The notes: generated by a model not told the origin, from the sequence alone. DNA of 64,000 bases from Pseudomonas putida (GCF_002741075.1 NZ_CP016634.1:4060001-4124000); one strand, 5' to 3'. Shown: positions 28,321 through 38,086, counted from the stretch's first letter. Made by a program: numbers and translations.

Positions 28321-28440
28321 GCGGCAATACAACTCCCCCGAATTTGCCCGGCGATCCCGCGGCAACCCTGGCAACACCGCAGCAAAACACCCGGCCCACA
28401 AGGCCTGGGAATAACTAGAAAATAGAAAGGGAGCTTCACC

Positions 28441-29820
28441 TTGAGACGTACTACAACCTTTACCGCACTGGCCCTGTCGATAGGCGCATTGTCCGCCACG
28501 GCCCAGGCCGAACCCGTCAGCCAGGACTTCGTTCCGGTTACCGTCAAATCAAGCAGCGAGCAGGCCGAGGCCAAAGGCTTTCTCGAAGGCCAGAGCCTGA
28601 CCGGCAGCACGCGCAACTGGTACGCCCGCGAACGCGCCACCCGCGCGCCGCTGTTCAAGTACTACAAGAGCGACGGCACCCAGCACCGGACCCACAGCCG
28701 TGACAACTGGGTGCAGGGCACCATCCTCAACTACAGCTCTGGCTTCACCGAGGGCACTGTGGGCTTCGCCGTCGAGGCCGCCGGTTACAACGCCATCGCC
28801 CTTGAACGTGGCCGCGCCGCCGTCGCCGGACCGAACAACCGCACGCTGACCCACAGCGATGGCGACGTGATCGGCCAGTGGAGCAAGATGGGCCTGGGCA
28901 ACGTCAAGGCGCGTGTCTCCAACAGCACCCTTACCGTGGGCCGCCAGTCGGTGGACACGCCGATGATTTCCTACATCGGCAACCGCGCCTTGCCGTCGAG
29001 CTTCCAGGGTGCGTTTCTACACAGCGCCGAATTCGACAACCTCTCGTTCGACCTGGGGACCTTCGACCGCGTCTCCCCGCGTACCGAGCAGAGCCTGAGC
29101 AAGTTCCGCAGCGAATACGGCAATGGTGTCGAAACCGACCGTGCCAGCACTGCGGGGATCAATTACCAGCCGTTCAAGAGCCTCTCCACCAGCCTCTACA
29201 CCACCAAGGTCGATGACTTCTGGAACCAGTACTACTTCGGCGCCAACCATGTGCTGGGCGACAGCGCGGTGCTGAGCCTGACCACGGGCCTGAACTACTA
29301 CAAGACCGTGGATACCGGCAGCAAGAAGATGGGCGAGATCGACAACGACACCTACAGTCTGTCGTTCGGCCTCACCCATCAGGCCCACACGCTGAGCGCC
29401 TCCTGGCAGCAGGTCAACGGCAACGAGTACTTCGACTACCTGCACGAAACCAATGGCATCTATCTCGCCAACTCGCTGCTGTCGGACTTCAACGGCCCCA
29501 ACGAGAAATCCCTGCAGATCTCCTACGTGCTGAACATGGCCCCGTATGGAGTGCCGGGCTTGAAGTTCAACGTCTACAACGCCCGTGGCTGGGGCATCGA
29601 CGGCACTCACTACCGAGGCGATGCCTACGACGTCAAAGGCATGGACGGCGAGACCCACTACGAGTGGGGCATCGGCACCAGCTATGCCGTGCAGAGCGGG
29701 CCGCTGAAGGACACCAGCATCCGCGCCACCTACACCGCCCACCGCGCCAGCAAGGCCCAGGCCGACGGTAGCCTGGACGAGCTGCGTATCGTCACCACCA
29801 TTCCATTCAACATTCTCTGA
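28441..29820 (+). CDS. OprD-family outer-membrane porin (peptide channel, OpdP-like)
   Basis: The 459-residue product has a signal peptide (cleavage near AQAEP) and an 18-strand OprD-type barrel. Family marks are GFLEGQSLTGSTRNWYARE, SRDNWVQGTILNYSSGFTEG, the basic-ladder region SKFRSEYGNG and a C-terminal RIVTTIPFNIL strand. The location inside a dipeptide ABC operon matches opdP, whose product carries Gly-Glu and other dipeptides in P. aeruginosa; specificity is inferred from this context. The start is TTG, eight bases after AAAGGGAG. Confidence 0.9.
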   Translation: MRRTTTFTALALSIGALSATAQAEPVSQDFVPVTVKSSSEQAEAKGFLEGQSLTGSTRNWYARERATRAPLFKYYKSDGTQHRTHSRDNWVQGTILNYSSGFTEGTVGFAVEAAGYNAIALERGRAAVAGPNNRTLTHSDGDVIGQWSKMGLGNVKARVSNSTLTVGRQSVDTPMISYIGNRALPSSFQGAFLHSAEFDNLSFDLGTFDRVSPRTEQSLSKFRSEYGNGVETDRASTAGINYQPFKSLSTSLYTTKVDDFWNQYYFGANHVLGDSAVLSLTTGLNYYKTVDTGSKKMGEIDNDTYSLSFGLTHQAHTLSASWQQVNGNEYFDYLHETNGIYLANSLLSDFNGPNEKSLQISYVLNMAPYGVPGLKFNVYNARGWGIDGTHYRGDAYDVKGMDGETHYEWGIGTSYAVQSGPLKDTSIRATYTAHRASKAQADGSLDELRIVTTIPFNIL

Positions 29821-29830
29821 TCCAAGCGTC

Positions 29831-29851
29831 CGGCCCGCCTCGTGCGGGCCG
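29831..29851 (+). repeat. Hairpin between porin and receptor 3
   Basis: CGGCCCGC and GCGGGCCG form a perfect 8-bp stem with a 5-nt loop, 10 bp after the porin stop and 35 bp before the next start. It is not followed by a T tract and is probably an intercistronic processing structure. Confidence 0.65.
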
Positions 29852-29886
29852 AAGCGCTACGCTGGAACAATCTGCAGGGAGGTTCC

Positions 29887-31482
29887 ATGACATCGCTACC
29901 ACTGCGTGCCGCCCTGGCGGCCGTCCTTCTCGGCGCCGCGACCCAGCTCGCGGCCAAGCCGCTGGTGGTGTGCACCGAGGCGAGCCCGGAAGGCTTCGAC
30001 ATCGTCCAGTACACCACCGCGGTCACCGCCGATGCCTCGGCCGAGACCCTTTTCAACCGCCTGGTCGACTTCAAGCCCGGCACCACCGACATCCAGCCGG
30101 CGCTGGCCAAAAGCTGGGACATCAGCCCGGATGGGCTGACCTACACCTTCCACCTGCGCGAAGGCGTCAAGTTCCACACCACCCCTTATTTCACCCCCAC
30201 CCGCGCGTTCAATGCCGATGACGTGCTGTGGAGCCTCAATCGCCAACTGGACCCGAATCATCCCTGGCACGACAAGACCAGCGTCGGCTACCCCTACTTC
30301 GAGAGCATGGCCTTCAAGGACTTGCTCAAGTCAGTGGAAAAGACCGACGACCACACCGTCGTGATCACCCTGACCCGTCCGGAAGCGCCCTTCCTGCGCG
30401 ACATGGCCATGGCCTTCACCTCGATCTACTCGGCCGAGTACGGCGACCAGTTGCTCAAGGCCGGCAAGACCGGCGATCTGAACAGCAAGCCGATCGGCAC
30501 CGGGCCGTTCATCTTCCAGCGCTATAACAAGGATGCCCAGGTCCGCTACAAGCCCAACCCTGACTACTTCCGTGGCAAGCCACCGGCGGACGCGCTGATC
30601 TTCGCCATCGCCACCGACAGCAACGTGCGCCTGCAAAAGCTTCGCGCCAACGAGTGCCAGATTGCCCTGTACCCCAAGCCGGACGATGTGCCGGCGATCA
30701 AGGCCGACCCCAAGCTCAAGGTCGCCGAAATCGAGGCGCTGGTCACCGGCTATATCGCCATGAACACACAGCACAAATACCTGAGCGATGTTCGTGTGCG
30801 CAAAGCCATCAACATGGCCTTCGACCGCCAGCACCATATCGACCAGTTGTTCGGCAAGGGCAACGCGACCGAGGCGGTCAATCCGTACCCGCATACGATG
30901 CTGGGCAACAACGTCATGATCCAGAATCCACCGCGCGACCTCGACAAGGCCCGGGCGCTGTTGAAAGAGGCGGGCGTGCCGGACGGAACCGTGATGACCC
31001 TCTTCACTCGCAACGGCGGCGGACCGACCAATCCCAATCCACGGCTTTCCGCCGAGATGCTCCAGGCCGATCTGGCCCAGATCGGCATCAAGCTCGATAT
31101 CCGTGTCATGGAATGGGCCGAAATGCTGCGCCGTGCCAAGGCCGGTGAAGCCGACATGGTCTCCACCGGGTGGGCCAGCGACAACGGTGACCCAGACAAC
31201 TTCCTCGGCCCGTTACTCAGTTGCGAGGCCGCGAAGAACGGCGAGAACTATGCCCGCTGGTGCAACCCGAAATTCCAGGAACTGATCACTCGCGCCCGCA
31301 CCATCAGCAGCGACGATGAGCGCCGGTGGGTCTATGCCGAAGCGATGACGGTGTACGATGAGGACCAACCGTGGATCAACATGGCCCATCCGAAGATGTT
31401 CACCGCCATGCGCCAGAACGTGGAGGGCTACGTGATCAACCCACTGACCAACAACAACTTCGCCACCACCAAGGTGAAGTGA
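29887..31482 (+). CDS. dppA: Dipeptide ABC transporter substrate-binding protein 3 (DppA)
   Basis: This third family-5 receptor has 531 residues and a signal peptide ending near QLAAKP. It is more distant from receptors 1 and 2: CTEASPEGFDIVQYTTAVTADASAETLFNRLVDF, FNADDVLWSLNRQLDPNHPWH and the cleft motif WASDNGDPDNFLGPLLSC. This form is the one closest to E. coli DppA, and it lies directly before dppB, so it is the likeliest cognate general dipeptide receptor. The ATG at 29887 follows CAGGGAGG. Confidence 0.93.
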   Translation: MTSLPLRAALAAVLLGAATQLAAKPLVVCTEASPEGFDIVQYTTAVTADASAETLFNRLVDFKPGTTDIQPALAKSWDISPDGLTYTFHLREGVKFHTTPYFTPTRAFNADDVLWSLNRQLDPNHPWHDKTSVGYPYFESMAFKDLLKSVEKTDDHTVVITLTRPEAPFLRDMAMAFTSIYSAEYGDQLLKAGKTGDLNSKPIGTGPFIFQRYNKDAQVRYKPNPDYFRGKPPADALIFAIATDSNVRLQKLRANECQIALYPKPDDVPAIKADPKLKVAEIEALVTGYIAMNTQHKYLSDVRVRKAINMAFDRQHHIDQLFGKGNATEAVNPYPHTMLGNNVMIQNPPRDLDKARALLKEAGVPDGTVMTLFTRNGGGPTNPNPRLSAEMLQADLAQIGIKLDIRVMEWAEMLRRAKAGEADMVSTGWASDNGDPDNFLGPLLSCEAAKNGENYARWCNPKFQELITRARTISSDDERRWVYAEAMTVYDEDQPWINMAHPKMFTAMRQNVEGYVINPLTNNNFATTKVK

Positions 31483-31496
31483 CACAACAACAACGA

Positions 31497-31525
31497 CCGC
31501 CGGCGACCCACACGGGAACCGGCGG
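31497..31525 (+). repeat. Hairpin between receptor 3 and dppB
   Basis: CCGCCGG and CCGGCGG pair over a 15-nt loop, starting 14 bp after the dppA stop. As with the three upstream hairpins of this operon, no T tract follows. Confidence 0.6.
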
Positions 31526-31560
31526 CACCGCCTGACCGGCTTAATGAGGTACACCCGACG

Positions 31561-32571
31561 ATGTTGAGTTTTATTGCCCGGCGCCTCGGCTTGCTGATTC
31601 CGACCTTCTTCGGCATCACCCTGCTGACCTTCGCGCTCATACGCCTGATCCCCGGCGACCCGGTGGAAGTCATGATGGGCGAACGCAGGGTCGACCCTGA
31701 GATGCATGCCCAGGCCATGGAACGTCTGGGCCTGAACAAGCCGCTGCCGGTCCAGTACCTGGATTACATCGGCAAACTGGCCCAGGGCGACCTGGGTGAG
31801 TCCCTGCGCACGCGCGAGAGCGTGTGGAACGAGTTCCTCACGCTGTTCCCCGCCACCCTTGAACTGGCCTTCGCCGCCTTGCTGTTCGCTGGCATCGTCG
31901 GCCTGCTGGCCGGGGTGATCGCCGCGCTCAAGCGCGGTTCGCTGTTCGATCACGGGGTCATGGGCGTGTCGCTGGCCGGCTACTCCATGCCGATCTTCTG
32001 GTGGGGCCTGATCCTGATCATGTTCTTCTCGGTGAGCCTGGGCTGGACCCCGGTTTCCGGGCGCATCGACTTGCTCTATGACATCGAGCTGAAAACCGGC
32101 TTCATGTTGATCGACACGTTGCTCAGCGACGAGGAAGGCGCCTTCAAGGACGCCGTCATGCACCTTATCCTGCCGGCCATCGTGCTGGGTACCATCCCCC
32201 TGGCGGTGATCGCCCGCATGACCCGCTCCTCCATGCTCGAAGTCCTGCGCGAAGACTACATCCGCACTGCCCGCGCCAAGGGCCTGTCGCCCGCCCGCGT
32301 GGTGTTCATCCATGGCCTGCGCAACGCGCTGATTCCGGTGCTGACCGTGTTCGGCCTGCAGGTCGGCACCCTGCTCGCCGGCGCCGTGCTCACCGAAACC
32401 ATCTTCTCCTGGCCGGGCATCGGCAAATGGCTGATCGAAGCCATCGGCGCCCGTGACTACCCCGTGGTCCAGAACGGCATCCTGCTCATCGCCTGCCTGG
32501 TGATCCTGGTCAACTTCGTCGTGGACATCCTCTACGGCCTGGCCAATCCACGCATCCGTCATCAGCGCTGA
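31561..32571 (+). CDS. dppB: Dipeptide ABC transporter permease DppB
   Basis: The 336-residue inner-membrane permease has the DppB-type N-terminus MLSFIARRLGLLIPTFFGITLLTF, six membrane helices and the EAA loop EDYIRTARAKGLSPARV that docks on the ATPases. The DNA-level order dppA-B-C-D-F is conventional. dppC starts 10 bp after its stop. Confidence 0.96.
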   Translation: MLSFIARRLGLLIPTFFGITLLTFALIRLIPGDPVEVMMGERRVDPEMHAQAMERLGLNKPLPVQYLDYIGKLAQGDLGESLRTRESVWNEFLTLFPATLELAFAALLFAGIVGLLAGVIAALKRGSLFDHGVMGVSLAGYSMPIFWWGLILIMFFSVSLGWTPVSGRIDLLYDIELKTGFMLIDTLLSDEEGAFKDAVMHLILPAIVLGTIPLAVIARMTRSSMLEVLREDYIRTARAKGLSPARVVFIHGLRNALIPVLTVFGLQVGTLLAGAVLTETIFSWPGIGKWLIEAIGARDYPVVQNGILLIACLVILVNFVVDILYGLANPRIRHQR

Positions 32572-32581
32572 GGCCCAAGCC

Positions 32582-33508
32582 ATGACAAGCCCTATTCCAA
32601 AATCCGTCACGCCGGCCAGCCCAGTGGATCAAAGCCTGCTCTACCCCTCCCCGTACAAGGAGTTCTGGCAGGCCTTCTCGCGCAACAAAGGCGCCGTGGC
32701 CGGCCTAGCCTTCATGTGTCTGATCGTGTTCTGCGCGCTGTTCGCCCCCTGGATCGCACCGCACAACCCGAGCGAGCAATACCGCGACTTCCTGCTCACC
32801 CCGCCTGTGTGGCTCGAAGGCGGTACCTGGCAGTTCATCCTCGGCACCGACGAACTCGGCCGCGACCTGCTCTCGCGCCTGATCCAGGGCGCGCGGCTGT
32901 CGCTGTTGATCGGTCTGTCGTCGGTGGTGATGTCGCTGATTCCAGGCATCCTGCTGGGTCTTCTGGCCGGGTTCTTCCCGCAGATCCTCGGCCCTTCGAT
33001 CATGCGCCTGATGGACGTGATGCTGGCCCTGCCCTCGCTGCTGCTGGCCGTGGCCATCGTCGCCATCCTCGGCCCTGGCCTGATCAACACCGTGATCGCC
33101 ATCGCCATCGTCTCGCTGCCTTCCTACGTGCGCCTGACCCGCGCCGCAGTGATGGGCGAGCTGAACCGCGACTACGTCACCGCCGCGCGCCTGGCTGGCG
33201 CCGGTCTGCCGCGCCTGATGTTCGTCACCGTGCTGCCCAACTGCATGGCGCCATTGATCGTCCAGGCCACCTTGAGCTTCTCCTCGGCGATCCTCGACGC
33301 TGCCGCCCTGGGCTTCCTGGGCCTGGGCGTGCAGCCGCCGACCCCTGAGTGGGGCACCATGCTGGCCTCGGCCCGTGACTACATCGAACGCGCCTGGTGG
33401 GTGGTGAGCCTGCCGGGCCTGACGATCCTGCTCAGTGTCTTGGCAATCAACCTGATGGGCGACGGCCTGCGCGATGCGCTGGACCCGAAACTCAAGAACG
33501 CCGCCTGA
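32582..33508 (+). CDS. dppC: Dipeptide ABC transporter permease DppC
   Basis: The 308-residue product has the DppC cytoplasmic N-terminus with [20 protein letters not shown], the periplasmic [22 protein letters not shown] motif and the EAA loop [20 protein letters not shown]. It pairs with DppB to form the membrane channel. dppD begins 10 bp downstream. Confidence 0.96.
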   Translation: MTSPIPKSVTPASPVDQSLLYPSPYKEFWQAFSRNKGAVAGLAFMCLIVFCALFAPWIAPHNPSEQYRDFLLTPPVWLEGGTWQFILGTDELGRDLLSRLIQGARLSLLIGLSSVVMSLIPGILLGLLAGFFPQILGPSIMRLMDVMLALPSLLLAVAIVAILGPGLINTVIAIAIVSLPSYVRLTRAAVMGELNRDYVTAARLAGAGLPRLMFVTVLPNCMAPLIVQATLSFSSAILDAAALGFLGLGVQPPTPEWGTMLASARDYIERAWWVVSLPGLTILLSVLAINLMGDGLRDALDPKLKNAA

Positions 33509-33518
33509 GGAGAACGCC

Positions 33519-34487
33519 ATGTCACTGTTGCAGATCAACAACCTGAACGTGCGCTTCGGCGACGCCAATGCCGTGCCCGTGGTGGACGGCCTGGACCTGG
33601 CGGTGCAAGCCGGCGAAATCCTCGCGATCGTCGGCGAGTCCGGCTCCGGCAAGTCAGTCACCATGATGGCCCTGATGGGCCTGATCGACGCCCCCGGGCG
33701 CATCACCGCCGACGCGCTCAATTTCGATGGCACCGACATGCTCCGGCTCAGCGGCCGGCAACGGCGCAAGGTGGTGGGCAAGGACATCGCCATGGTCTTC
33801 CAGGACCCGATGACCGCACTCAACCCCAGCTACACCGTGGGCTACCAGATCGAGGAAGTCCTGCGCCAACACCTGGGCCTGAAGGGCAAGGCCGCGCGCC
33901 AGCGGGCCCTGGAGCTGCTCAAGAAAGTCGAGATCCCGGCCGCCGAAAGCCGCCTGGACGCCTACCCGCATCAGCTCTCCGGCGGCATGAGCCAACGTGT
34001 GGCGATCGCCATGGCGATTGCTGGCGAACCCAAGCTGCTGATCGCCGACGAACCGACCACGGCGCTGGACGTGACCATCCAGGCCCAGATCATGGAGTTG
34101 CTGGTGAACCTGCAGAAAGAGCGCAACATGGCGCTCATCCTGATCACCCACGACCTGGCCGTGGTCGCCGAGACCGCCAAGCGCGTGTGCGTGATGTATG
34201 CCGGCCAGGCCGTGGAAGTAGGCCAGGTGCCGGAGCTGTTCGACGTCCCCGCGCACCCCTACAGCGAAGCCTTGCTGGCGGCCATTCCCGAGCACAGCAT
34301 CGGTGCCGAGCGCCTGGCTACCCTGCCAGGGATCGTGCCCGGGCGTTACGACCGCCCCAAAGGCTGCCTGCTCTCACCGCGCTGCCCGTACGTACAGGAC
34401 AACTGCCGCCAGCAGCGTCCACCTCTCGATCCCCAGGCTCATAGCCTGGTGCGTTGCTTCTATCCGCTGAACCAGGAGGTGGCGTGA
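33519..34487 (+). CDS. dppD: Dipeptide ABC transporter ATPase DppD
   Basis: The 322-residue ABC ATPase shows Walker A GESGSGKS, signature LSGGMSQRV, Walker [13 protein letters not shown] and the switch histidine [10 protein letters not shown]. The Opp/Dpp C-terminal extension includes CPYVQDNC, part of the Fe-S-like cysteine cluster found in this family. Its stop overlaps the dppF start by one base, indicating coupled translation. Confidence 0.96.
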   Translation: MSLLQINNLNVRFGDANAVPVVDGLDLAVQAGEILAIVGESGSGKSVTMMALMGLIDAPGRITADALNFDGTDMLRLSGRQRRKVVGKDIAMVFQDPMTALNPSYTVGYQIEEVLRQHLGLKGKAARQRALELLKKVEIPAAESRLDAYPHQLSGGMSQRVAIAMAIAGEPKLLIADEPTTALDVTIQAQIMELLVNLQKERNMALILITHDLAVVAETAKRVCVMYAGQAVEVGQVPELFDVPAHPYSEALLAAIPEHSIGAERLATLPGIVPGRYDRPKGCLLSPRCPYVQDNCRQQRPPLDPQAHSLVRCFYPLNQEVA

Positions 34488-35455
34488 TGACCGTCGTTCT
34501 GTCCGCCCGTGAGCTGACCCGCCACTATGAAGTCTCTCGCGGCCTGTTCAAGGGCCATGCGCTGGTGCGCGCCCTCAACGGCGTATCGTTCGAGCTGGAG
34601 GCCGGCAAGACCCTCGCCGTGGTCGGCGAGTCCGGCTGCGGCAAGTCCACCCTGGCCCGGGCCCTGACGCTGATCGAGGAACCCTCCTCCGGCTCCCTGC
34701 AGATCGCCGGGACCGAGGTCAAAGGCGCCAGCAAGGCCGAGCGCAAGCAACTGCGCCGCGACGTGCAGATGGTCTTCCAGAGCCCTTACGCCTCGCTCAA
34801 CCCGCGGCAGAAGATCGGCGACCAGCTCGCCGAACCCCTGCTGATCAATACCGCATTGAGCAAGACCGAACGGCGCGAGAAAGTGCAGAAGATGATGGAG
34901 CAGGTCGGCCTGCGCCCGGAGCACTACCAGCGTTACCCGCACATGTTCTCCGGCGGTCAGCGCCAGCGCATCGCCCTGGCCCGGGCGATGATGCTGCAAC
35001 CCAAGGTGTTGGTGGCGGACGAGCCGACATCGGCCCTGGATGTGTCGATCCAGGCACAGGTACTGAACCTGTTCATGGACCTACAGAAGGAGTTCAACAC
35101 CGCCTACGTGTTCATCTCCCACAACCTCGCGGTGGTGCGCCACGTGGCCGACCAGGTGCTGGTGATGTACCTGGGCCGCCCGGCGGAGATGGGGCCCAAG
35201 GAGGACATCTACGAAAAGCCCCTGCACCCCTACACCCAGGCACTGCTGTCGGCGACTCCGGCGATCCACCCCGATCCGCTCAAGCCGAAGATCCGCATTG
35301 CCGGTGAGCTGCCCAACCCGCTCAACCCACCAGACGGCTGTGCATTCCACAAGCGCTGCCCGTATGCCACCGAACGTTGTGCCAAGGAAGTACCGGCGTT
35401 GAGGCAGGTGAGTACGCGGCAAGTGGCCTGCCACTATGCCGAGCAGTTTCTCTAG
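34487..35455 (+). CDS. dppF: Dipeptide ABC transporter ATPase DppF
   Basis: The second, 322-residue ATPase carries Walker A GESGCGKS, signature FSGGQRQRI, Walker B VLVADEPTSALD and the C-terminal CAFHKRCPYATERC cysteine motif. It forms a heterodimer with DppD. It is the last gene of the operon and is followed by a REP pair. Confidence 0.96.
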   Translation: MTVVLSARELTRHYEVSRGLFKGHALVRALNGVSFELEAGKTLAVVGESGCGKSTLARALTLIEEPSSGSLQIAGTEVKGASKAERKQLRRDVQMVFQSPYASLNPRQKIGDQLAEPLLINTALSKTERREKVQKMMEQVGLRPEHYQRYPHMFSGGQRQRIALARAMMLQPKVLVADEPTSALDVSIQAQVLNLFMDLQKEFNTAYVFISHNLAVVRHVADQVLVMYLGRPAEMGPKEDIYEKPLHPYTQALLSATPAIHPDPLKPKIRIAGELPNPLNPPDGCAFHKRCPYATERCAKEVPALRQVSTRQVACHYAEQFL

Positions 35456-35467
35456 ATCGGTTTAGAC

Positions 35468-35538
35468 CCTGTTCGCGGGTAAACCCGCCTCAAAAGGATT
35501 CCCGCTTCCCCTGTGGGAGCGGGTTACCCGCGAACAGG
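35468..35538. repeat. REP pair (BIME-like) after dppF
   Basis: CCTGTTCGCGGGTAAACCCGC (35468-35488) pairs with GCGGGTTACCCGCGAACAGG (35519-35538) with one bulged base. Each arm also folds on itself around CGGGT/ACCCG. It lies between the dpp operon and the convergent micropeptide gene, so both transcripts end in it. Confidence 0.8.
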
Positions 35539-35558
35539 CCGCACAGTGGCCCTGTGCC

Positions 35559-35633
35559 TCAATGCATGAAGAACCAGATCAAGATGATCACCGGGATCGG
35601 CACCCCAATCATCCAAAGCAGTATCGAGCGCAT
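35559..35633 (-). CDS. 24-residue hydrophobic membrane micropeptide
   Basis: An ATG at 35633 opens a 24-codon frame ending in TGA at 35559, with GGGAGAAAGG just before the start. The peptide begins MRSILLWMIGVPIPVIIL and ends WFFMH, a single membrane helix with a central GVPIPV kink. I recall similar short GIPIP-type peptides in other proteobacteria but cannot name a family with certainty. The function is unknown. It lies alone in the 350-bp gap between dppF and the AraC-type regulator, transcribed toward dppF, with the REP pair at its 3' end. The part of the gap from 35634 to 35806 shows nothing else beyond presumed promoters. Confidence 0.6.
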   Translation of the reverse strand: MRSILLWMIGVPIPVIILIWFFMH

Positions 35634-35806
35634 GGCCTTTCTCCCATTCGTTGGTGAAAAGACAGCTGCAGCGCCCATGCCAGTCTCACTGAAAAATCAC
35701 CCTCAGTGGAATCAACGGGTTAGCCGACAAGCCGCTTGGCAATACCGTGCAATATGCCGGATCCATGGCCTTGCGCCAGGGTGTTCTGCAATGCACTATC
35801 ACGCCC

Positions 35807-36616
35807 ATGATCGCCACCACCCTCCCCGACGGCCCAGAGCAAACCCCGCTCACGGCCGACACCGTCCTGCGCTACCACTTATGCTGGAAGCACCGTGACC
35901 TCGACGGCGTCATGGCGCTGTACCACCCGGACATCCAGTACCACGACTTCTTCCAGAACCGCGTGCTTGGCCTCGACGAGCTGCGCGACTATGTGCGTGC
36001 TTCCCTGCCCCACCAGGCCGGCGAAGACATCGTGCACAGCGACCGCATCCGTGTGGACGGCTGCACGGCGTTCATCCAGTACCAAGTCACGGTCCAGGGC
36101 GGTGACGGACTGGTGGCGTTCCAGGCCAGCGAGGCGATCACCGTCAAAGACGGGCTGATCTGGCGCATCAACGAATACGCCACCCTGGTGCGTCGTGACG
36201 CCCAGGGCGCCAGCCGTGCCAACCCGCGCCCGGCCACCAGTCGCCTGGGCCTGTCACCCCGCCAGCTCTCCACCATGGCCCAAGACCTGGAGCACTACTT
36301 CCAGCGTCAGCGCCCCTATCTGGACCCGGAGCTGGACCTGCAACAGGTCGCTGACCACAGCGGCTACAGCCGCAACCAGATCTCCTACCTGCTCAACCAG
36401 GTGCTGGGCCAAAGCTTCTACCGCTACGTCAACCAGGCCCGCCTGCAACACCTGCTGGCCAGCCTCGACGCCCAGGACGCCGCAGCCCCGGTCGATGACC
36501 TGGCCTTCGCCGCAGGCTTCAATTCGCTGTCGGCGTTCTACAAGTGTTTCCGCGAACACACCGGCTTGTCGCCCAAGGCCTATGTGAAGCAGATTTCCCT
36601 GCGTGCACGCACGTAA
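35807..36616 (+). CDS. AraC-type regulator with N-terminal SnoaL/NTF2-like domain
   Basis: The 269-residue product has a SnoaL-like (NTF2-fold) domain at about residues 15-130 (LRYHLCWKHRDLDGVMALYHPDIQYHDFF...). A C-terminal AraC DNA-binding domain follows at about 165-265, with both helix-turn-helices (LDLQQVADHSGYSRNQISYLL and VDDLAFAAGFNSLSAFYKCFREHTGLSP). A cone-shaped pocket in place of the usual cupin sensor suggests it binds a small hydrophobic or polar ligand directly. It precedes and probably controls the FAD oxidase-cupin-PotF-like cluster. The start at 35807 is chosen to give a normal domain boundary; its Shine-Dalgarno is weak and an in-frame ATG at 35747 exists. Confidence 0.82.
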   Translation: MIATTLPDGPEQTPLTADTVLRYHLCWKHRDLDGVMALYHPDIQYHDFFQNRVLGLDELRDYVRASLPHQAGEDIVHSDRIRVDGCTAFIQYQVTVQGGDGLVAFQASEAITVKDGLIWRINEYATLVRRDAQGASRANPRPATSRLGLSPRQLSTMAQDLEHYFQRQRPYLDPELDLQQVADHSGYSRNQISYLLNQVLGQSFYRYVNQARLQHLLASLDAQDAAAPVDDLAFAAGFNSLSAFYKCFREHTGLSPKAYVKQISLRART

Positions 36617-36679
36617 GACAACCTTCCCCGCAGGCCACTAGGATCGCCCCAGACCTTTACGGATGTGGAGCGCAACCCG

Positions 36680-38086
36680 ATGCAAGCCTGGCGTACGATC
36701 AGCCTGTGGATGGACCAACTCAAGGAGCCACTCTGCGCCCGCCCAGCCCTGGGACAAGACCTGGAAGTAGACGTATGCATCATCGGCGCCGGCTACACGG
36801 GCCTATGGACCGCCTACTATCTCAAGCGCCAGGCGCCGCAACTGAACGTCGCGGTGATCGACGCCAACATCGCAGGCTTCGGCGCCTCGGGCCGCAACGG
36901 CGGCTGGCTGATGGGCAACCTGCTCGGCGAGGACCGGATGCTCGCCAGCCTCTCGCCGCAGCAGCGCCGCGCCAGCACCGATCTGCTGCATGACATCCCC
37001 GACGAGGTCCACAGTGTCCTGCAACGCGAGGGCATCGACTGCGACTACCGTAAAGGCGGCGTGCTCTATTGCGCTGCCCGCTATCCGGAACAGGAACGCA
37101 GCCTGCGCGCCTACCTGGACGACCTCTATCGCCAAGGCATGAACGAAGACGACTACCGCTGGCTGGGGCCCGAGCAACTGGATGGCCAACTGCGGGTGAG
37201 CAATGCCTACGGCGCGATCTTCAGTCCGCACGTCGCCACCCTCCAGCCGGCCAAGCTCGTCCGTGGACTGGCCCGCGCGGTCGAACGCCTCGGCGTGCCG
37301 ATCTATGAGAACACCCCGGCCATCGAGTGGCGAACCGGCGAGGTGCGCACGCCCCAGGCCACGATCCGCAGCCAGTGGATCGTGCCAGCCGTGGAAGGCT
37401 ATGCCGCCAGCCTGCCCCCCCTGGGCCGCCATCAGTTGCCGGTGCAAAGCTTGCTGGTGGCCACCGAGCCGCTGCCGGAATCGACCTGGGCACAGATCGG
37501 CCTGAACCACGGTCAGGCTTTCAGCGAAGGCAGCCGCCAGGTCACCTATGGCCAACGCACCGCCGACAATCGCCTGGTGTTCGGTGCCCGCGGCGGCTAC
37601 CGCTTCGGCGGCCGGCTGCGGGAAGACTTCAGCCTCACCGACAGCGAAATCGCCCTGCGCCGCTACCTGTTCGGCGACCTGTTCCCGCAGCTCAAGGACG
37701 TGCGTATCACCCACTCCTGGGGCGGCAACCTGGGCATGGCGCGGCGCTTCCACCCGCACATGCTGTGCGACCGCCAGCGCGGCATTGCGTTGTCGGGTGG
37801 CTATGGCGGCGAAGGCGTCGGCGCCACCAACCTGGGCGGACGTACCCTGGCCGCGCTGATTCTCGACCAGCACAACGCCCTCACCGCACAACCCTGGGTG
37901 TACGACAACCGCCCGCTGTCGAGCCTGGCCAGCTGGCCGCCCGAGCCCTGCCGCTGGCTGGGCTACAACGCAATCATCCGAAGCTTCGTGCACGAGGACC
38001 AGACCCTCGCCCGGCCCGGCAGCGCCCCCTGGCGACGCCGCCTGGCCAGCACGCTTGCCGACTTCATGGAAGGCTTCATGCGCTGA
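36680..38086 (+). CDS. FAD-dependent amine oxidase-like oxidoreductase (DadA/PuuB family)
   Basis: The 468-residue product is a DAO-fold flavoenzyme with the dinucleotide motif VCIIGAGYTGLWTAYYL at about residue 35, the FGASGRNGGW motif common to gamma-glutamylputrescine oxidases, and a C-terminal FAD-contact region SGGYGGEGVGATNLGGR. Family members oxidise the C-N bond of secondary amines or amino acids. With a PotF-like receptor two genes downstream, a polyamine-derived or related amine is a plausible substrate. The ATG at 36680 follows GGAG at nine bases; an in-frame ATG five codons earlier is less well placed. Confidence 0.87.
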   Translation: MQAWRTISLWMDQLKEPLCARPALGQDLEVDVCIIGAGYTGLWTAYYLKRQAPQLNVAVIDANIAGFGASGRNGGWLMGNLLGEDRMLASLSPQQRRASTDLLHDIPDEVHSVLQREGIDCDYRKGGVLYCAARYPEQERSLRAYLDDLYRQGMNEDDYRWLGPEQLDGQLRVSNAYGAIFSPHVATLQPAKLVRGLARAVERLGVPIYENTPAIEWRTGEVRTPQATIRSQWIVPAVEGYAASLPPLGRHQLPVQSLLVATEPLPESTWAQIGLNHGQAFSEGSRQVTYGQRTADNRLVFGARGGYRFGGRLREDFSLTDSEIALRRYLFGDLFPQLKDVRITHSWGGNLGMARRFHPHMLCDRQRGIALSGGYGGEGVGATNLGGRTLAALILDQHNALTAQPWVYDNRPLSSLASWPPEPCRWLGYNAIIRSFVHEDQTLARPGSAPWRRRLASTLADFMEGFMR

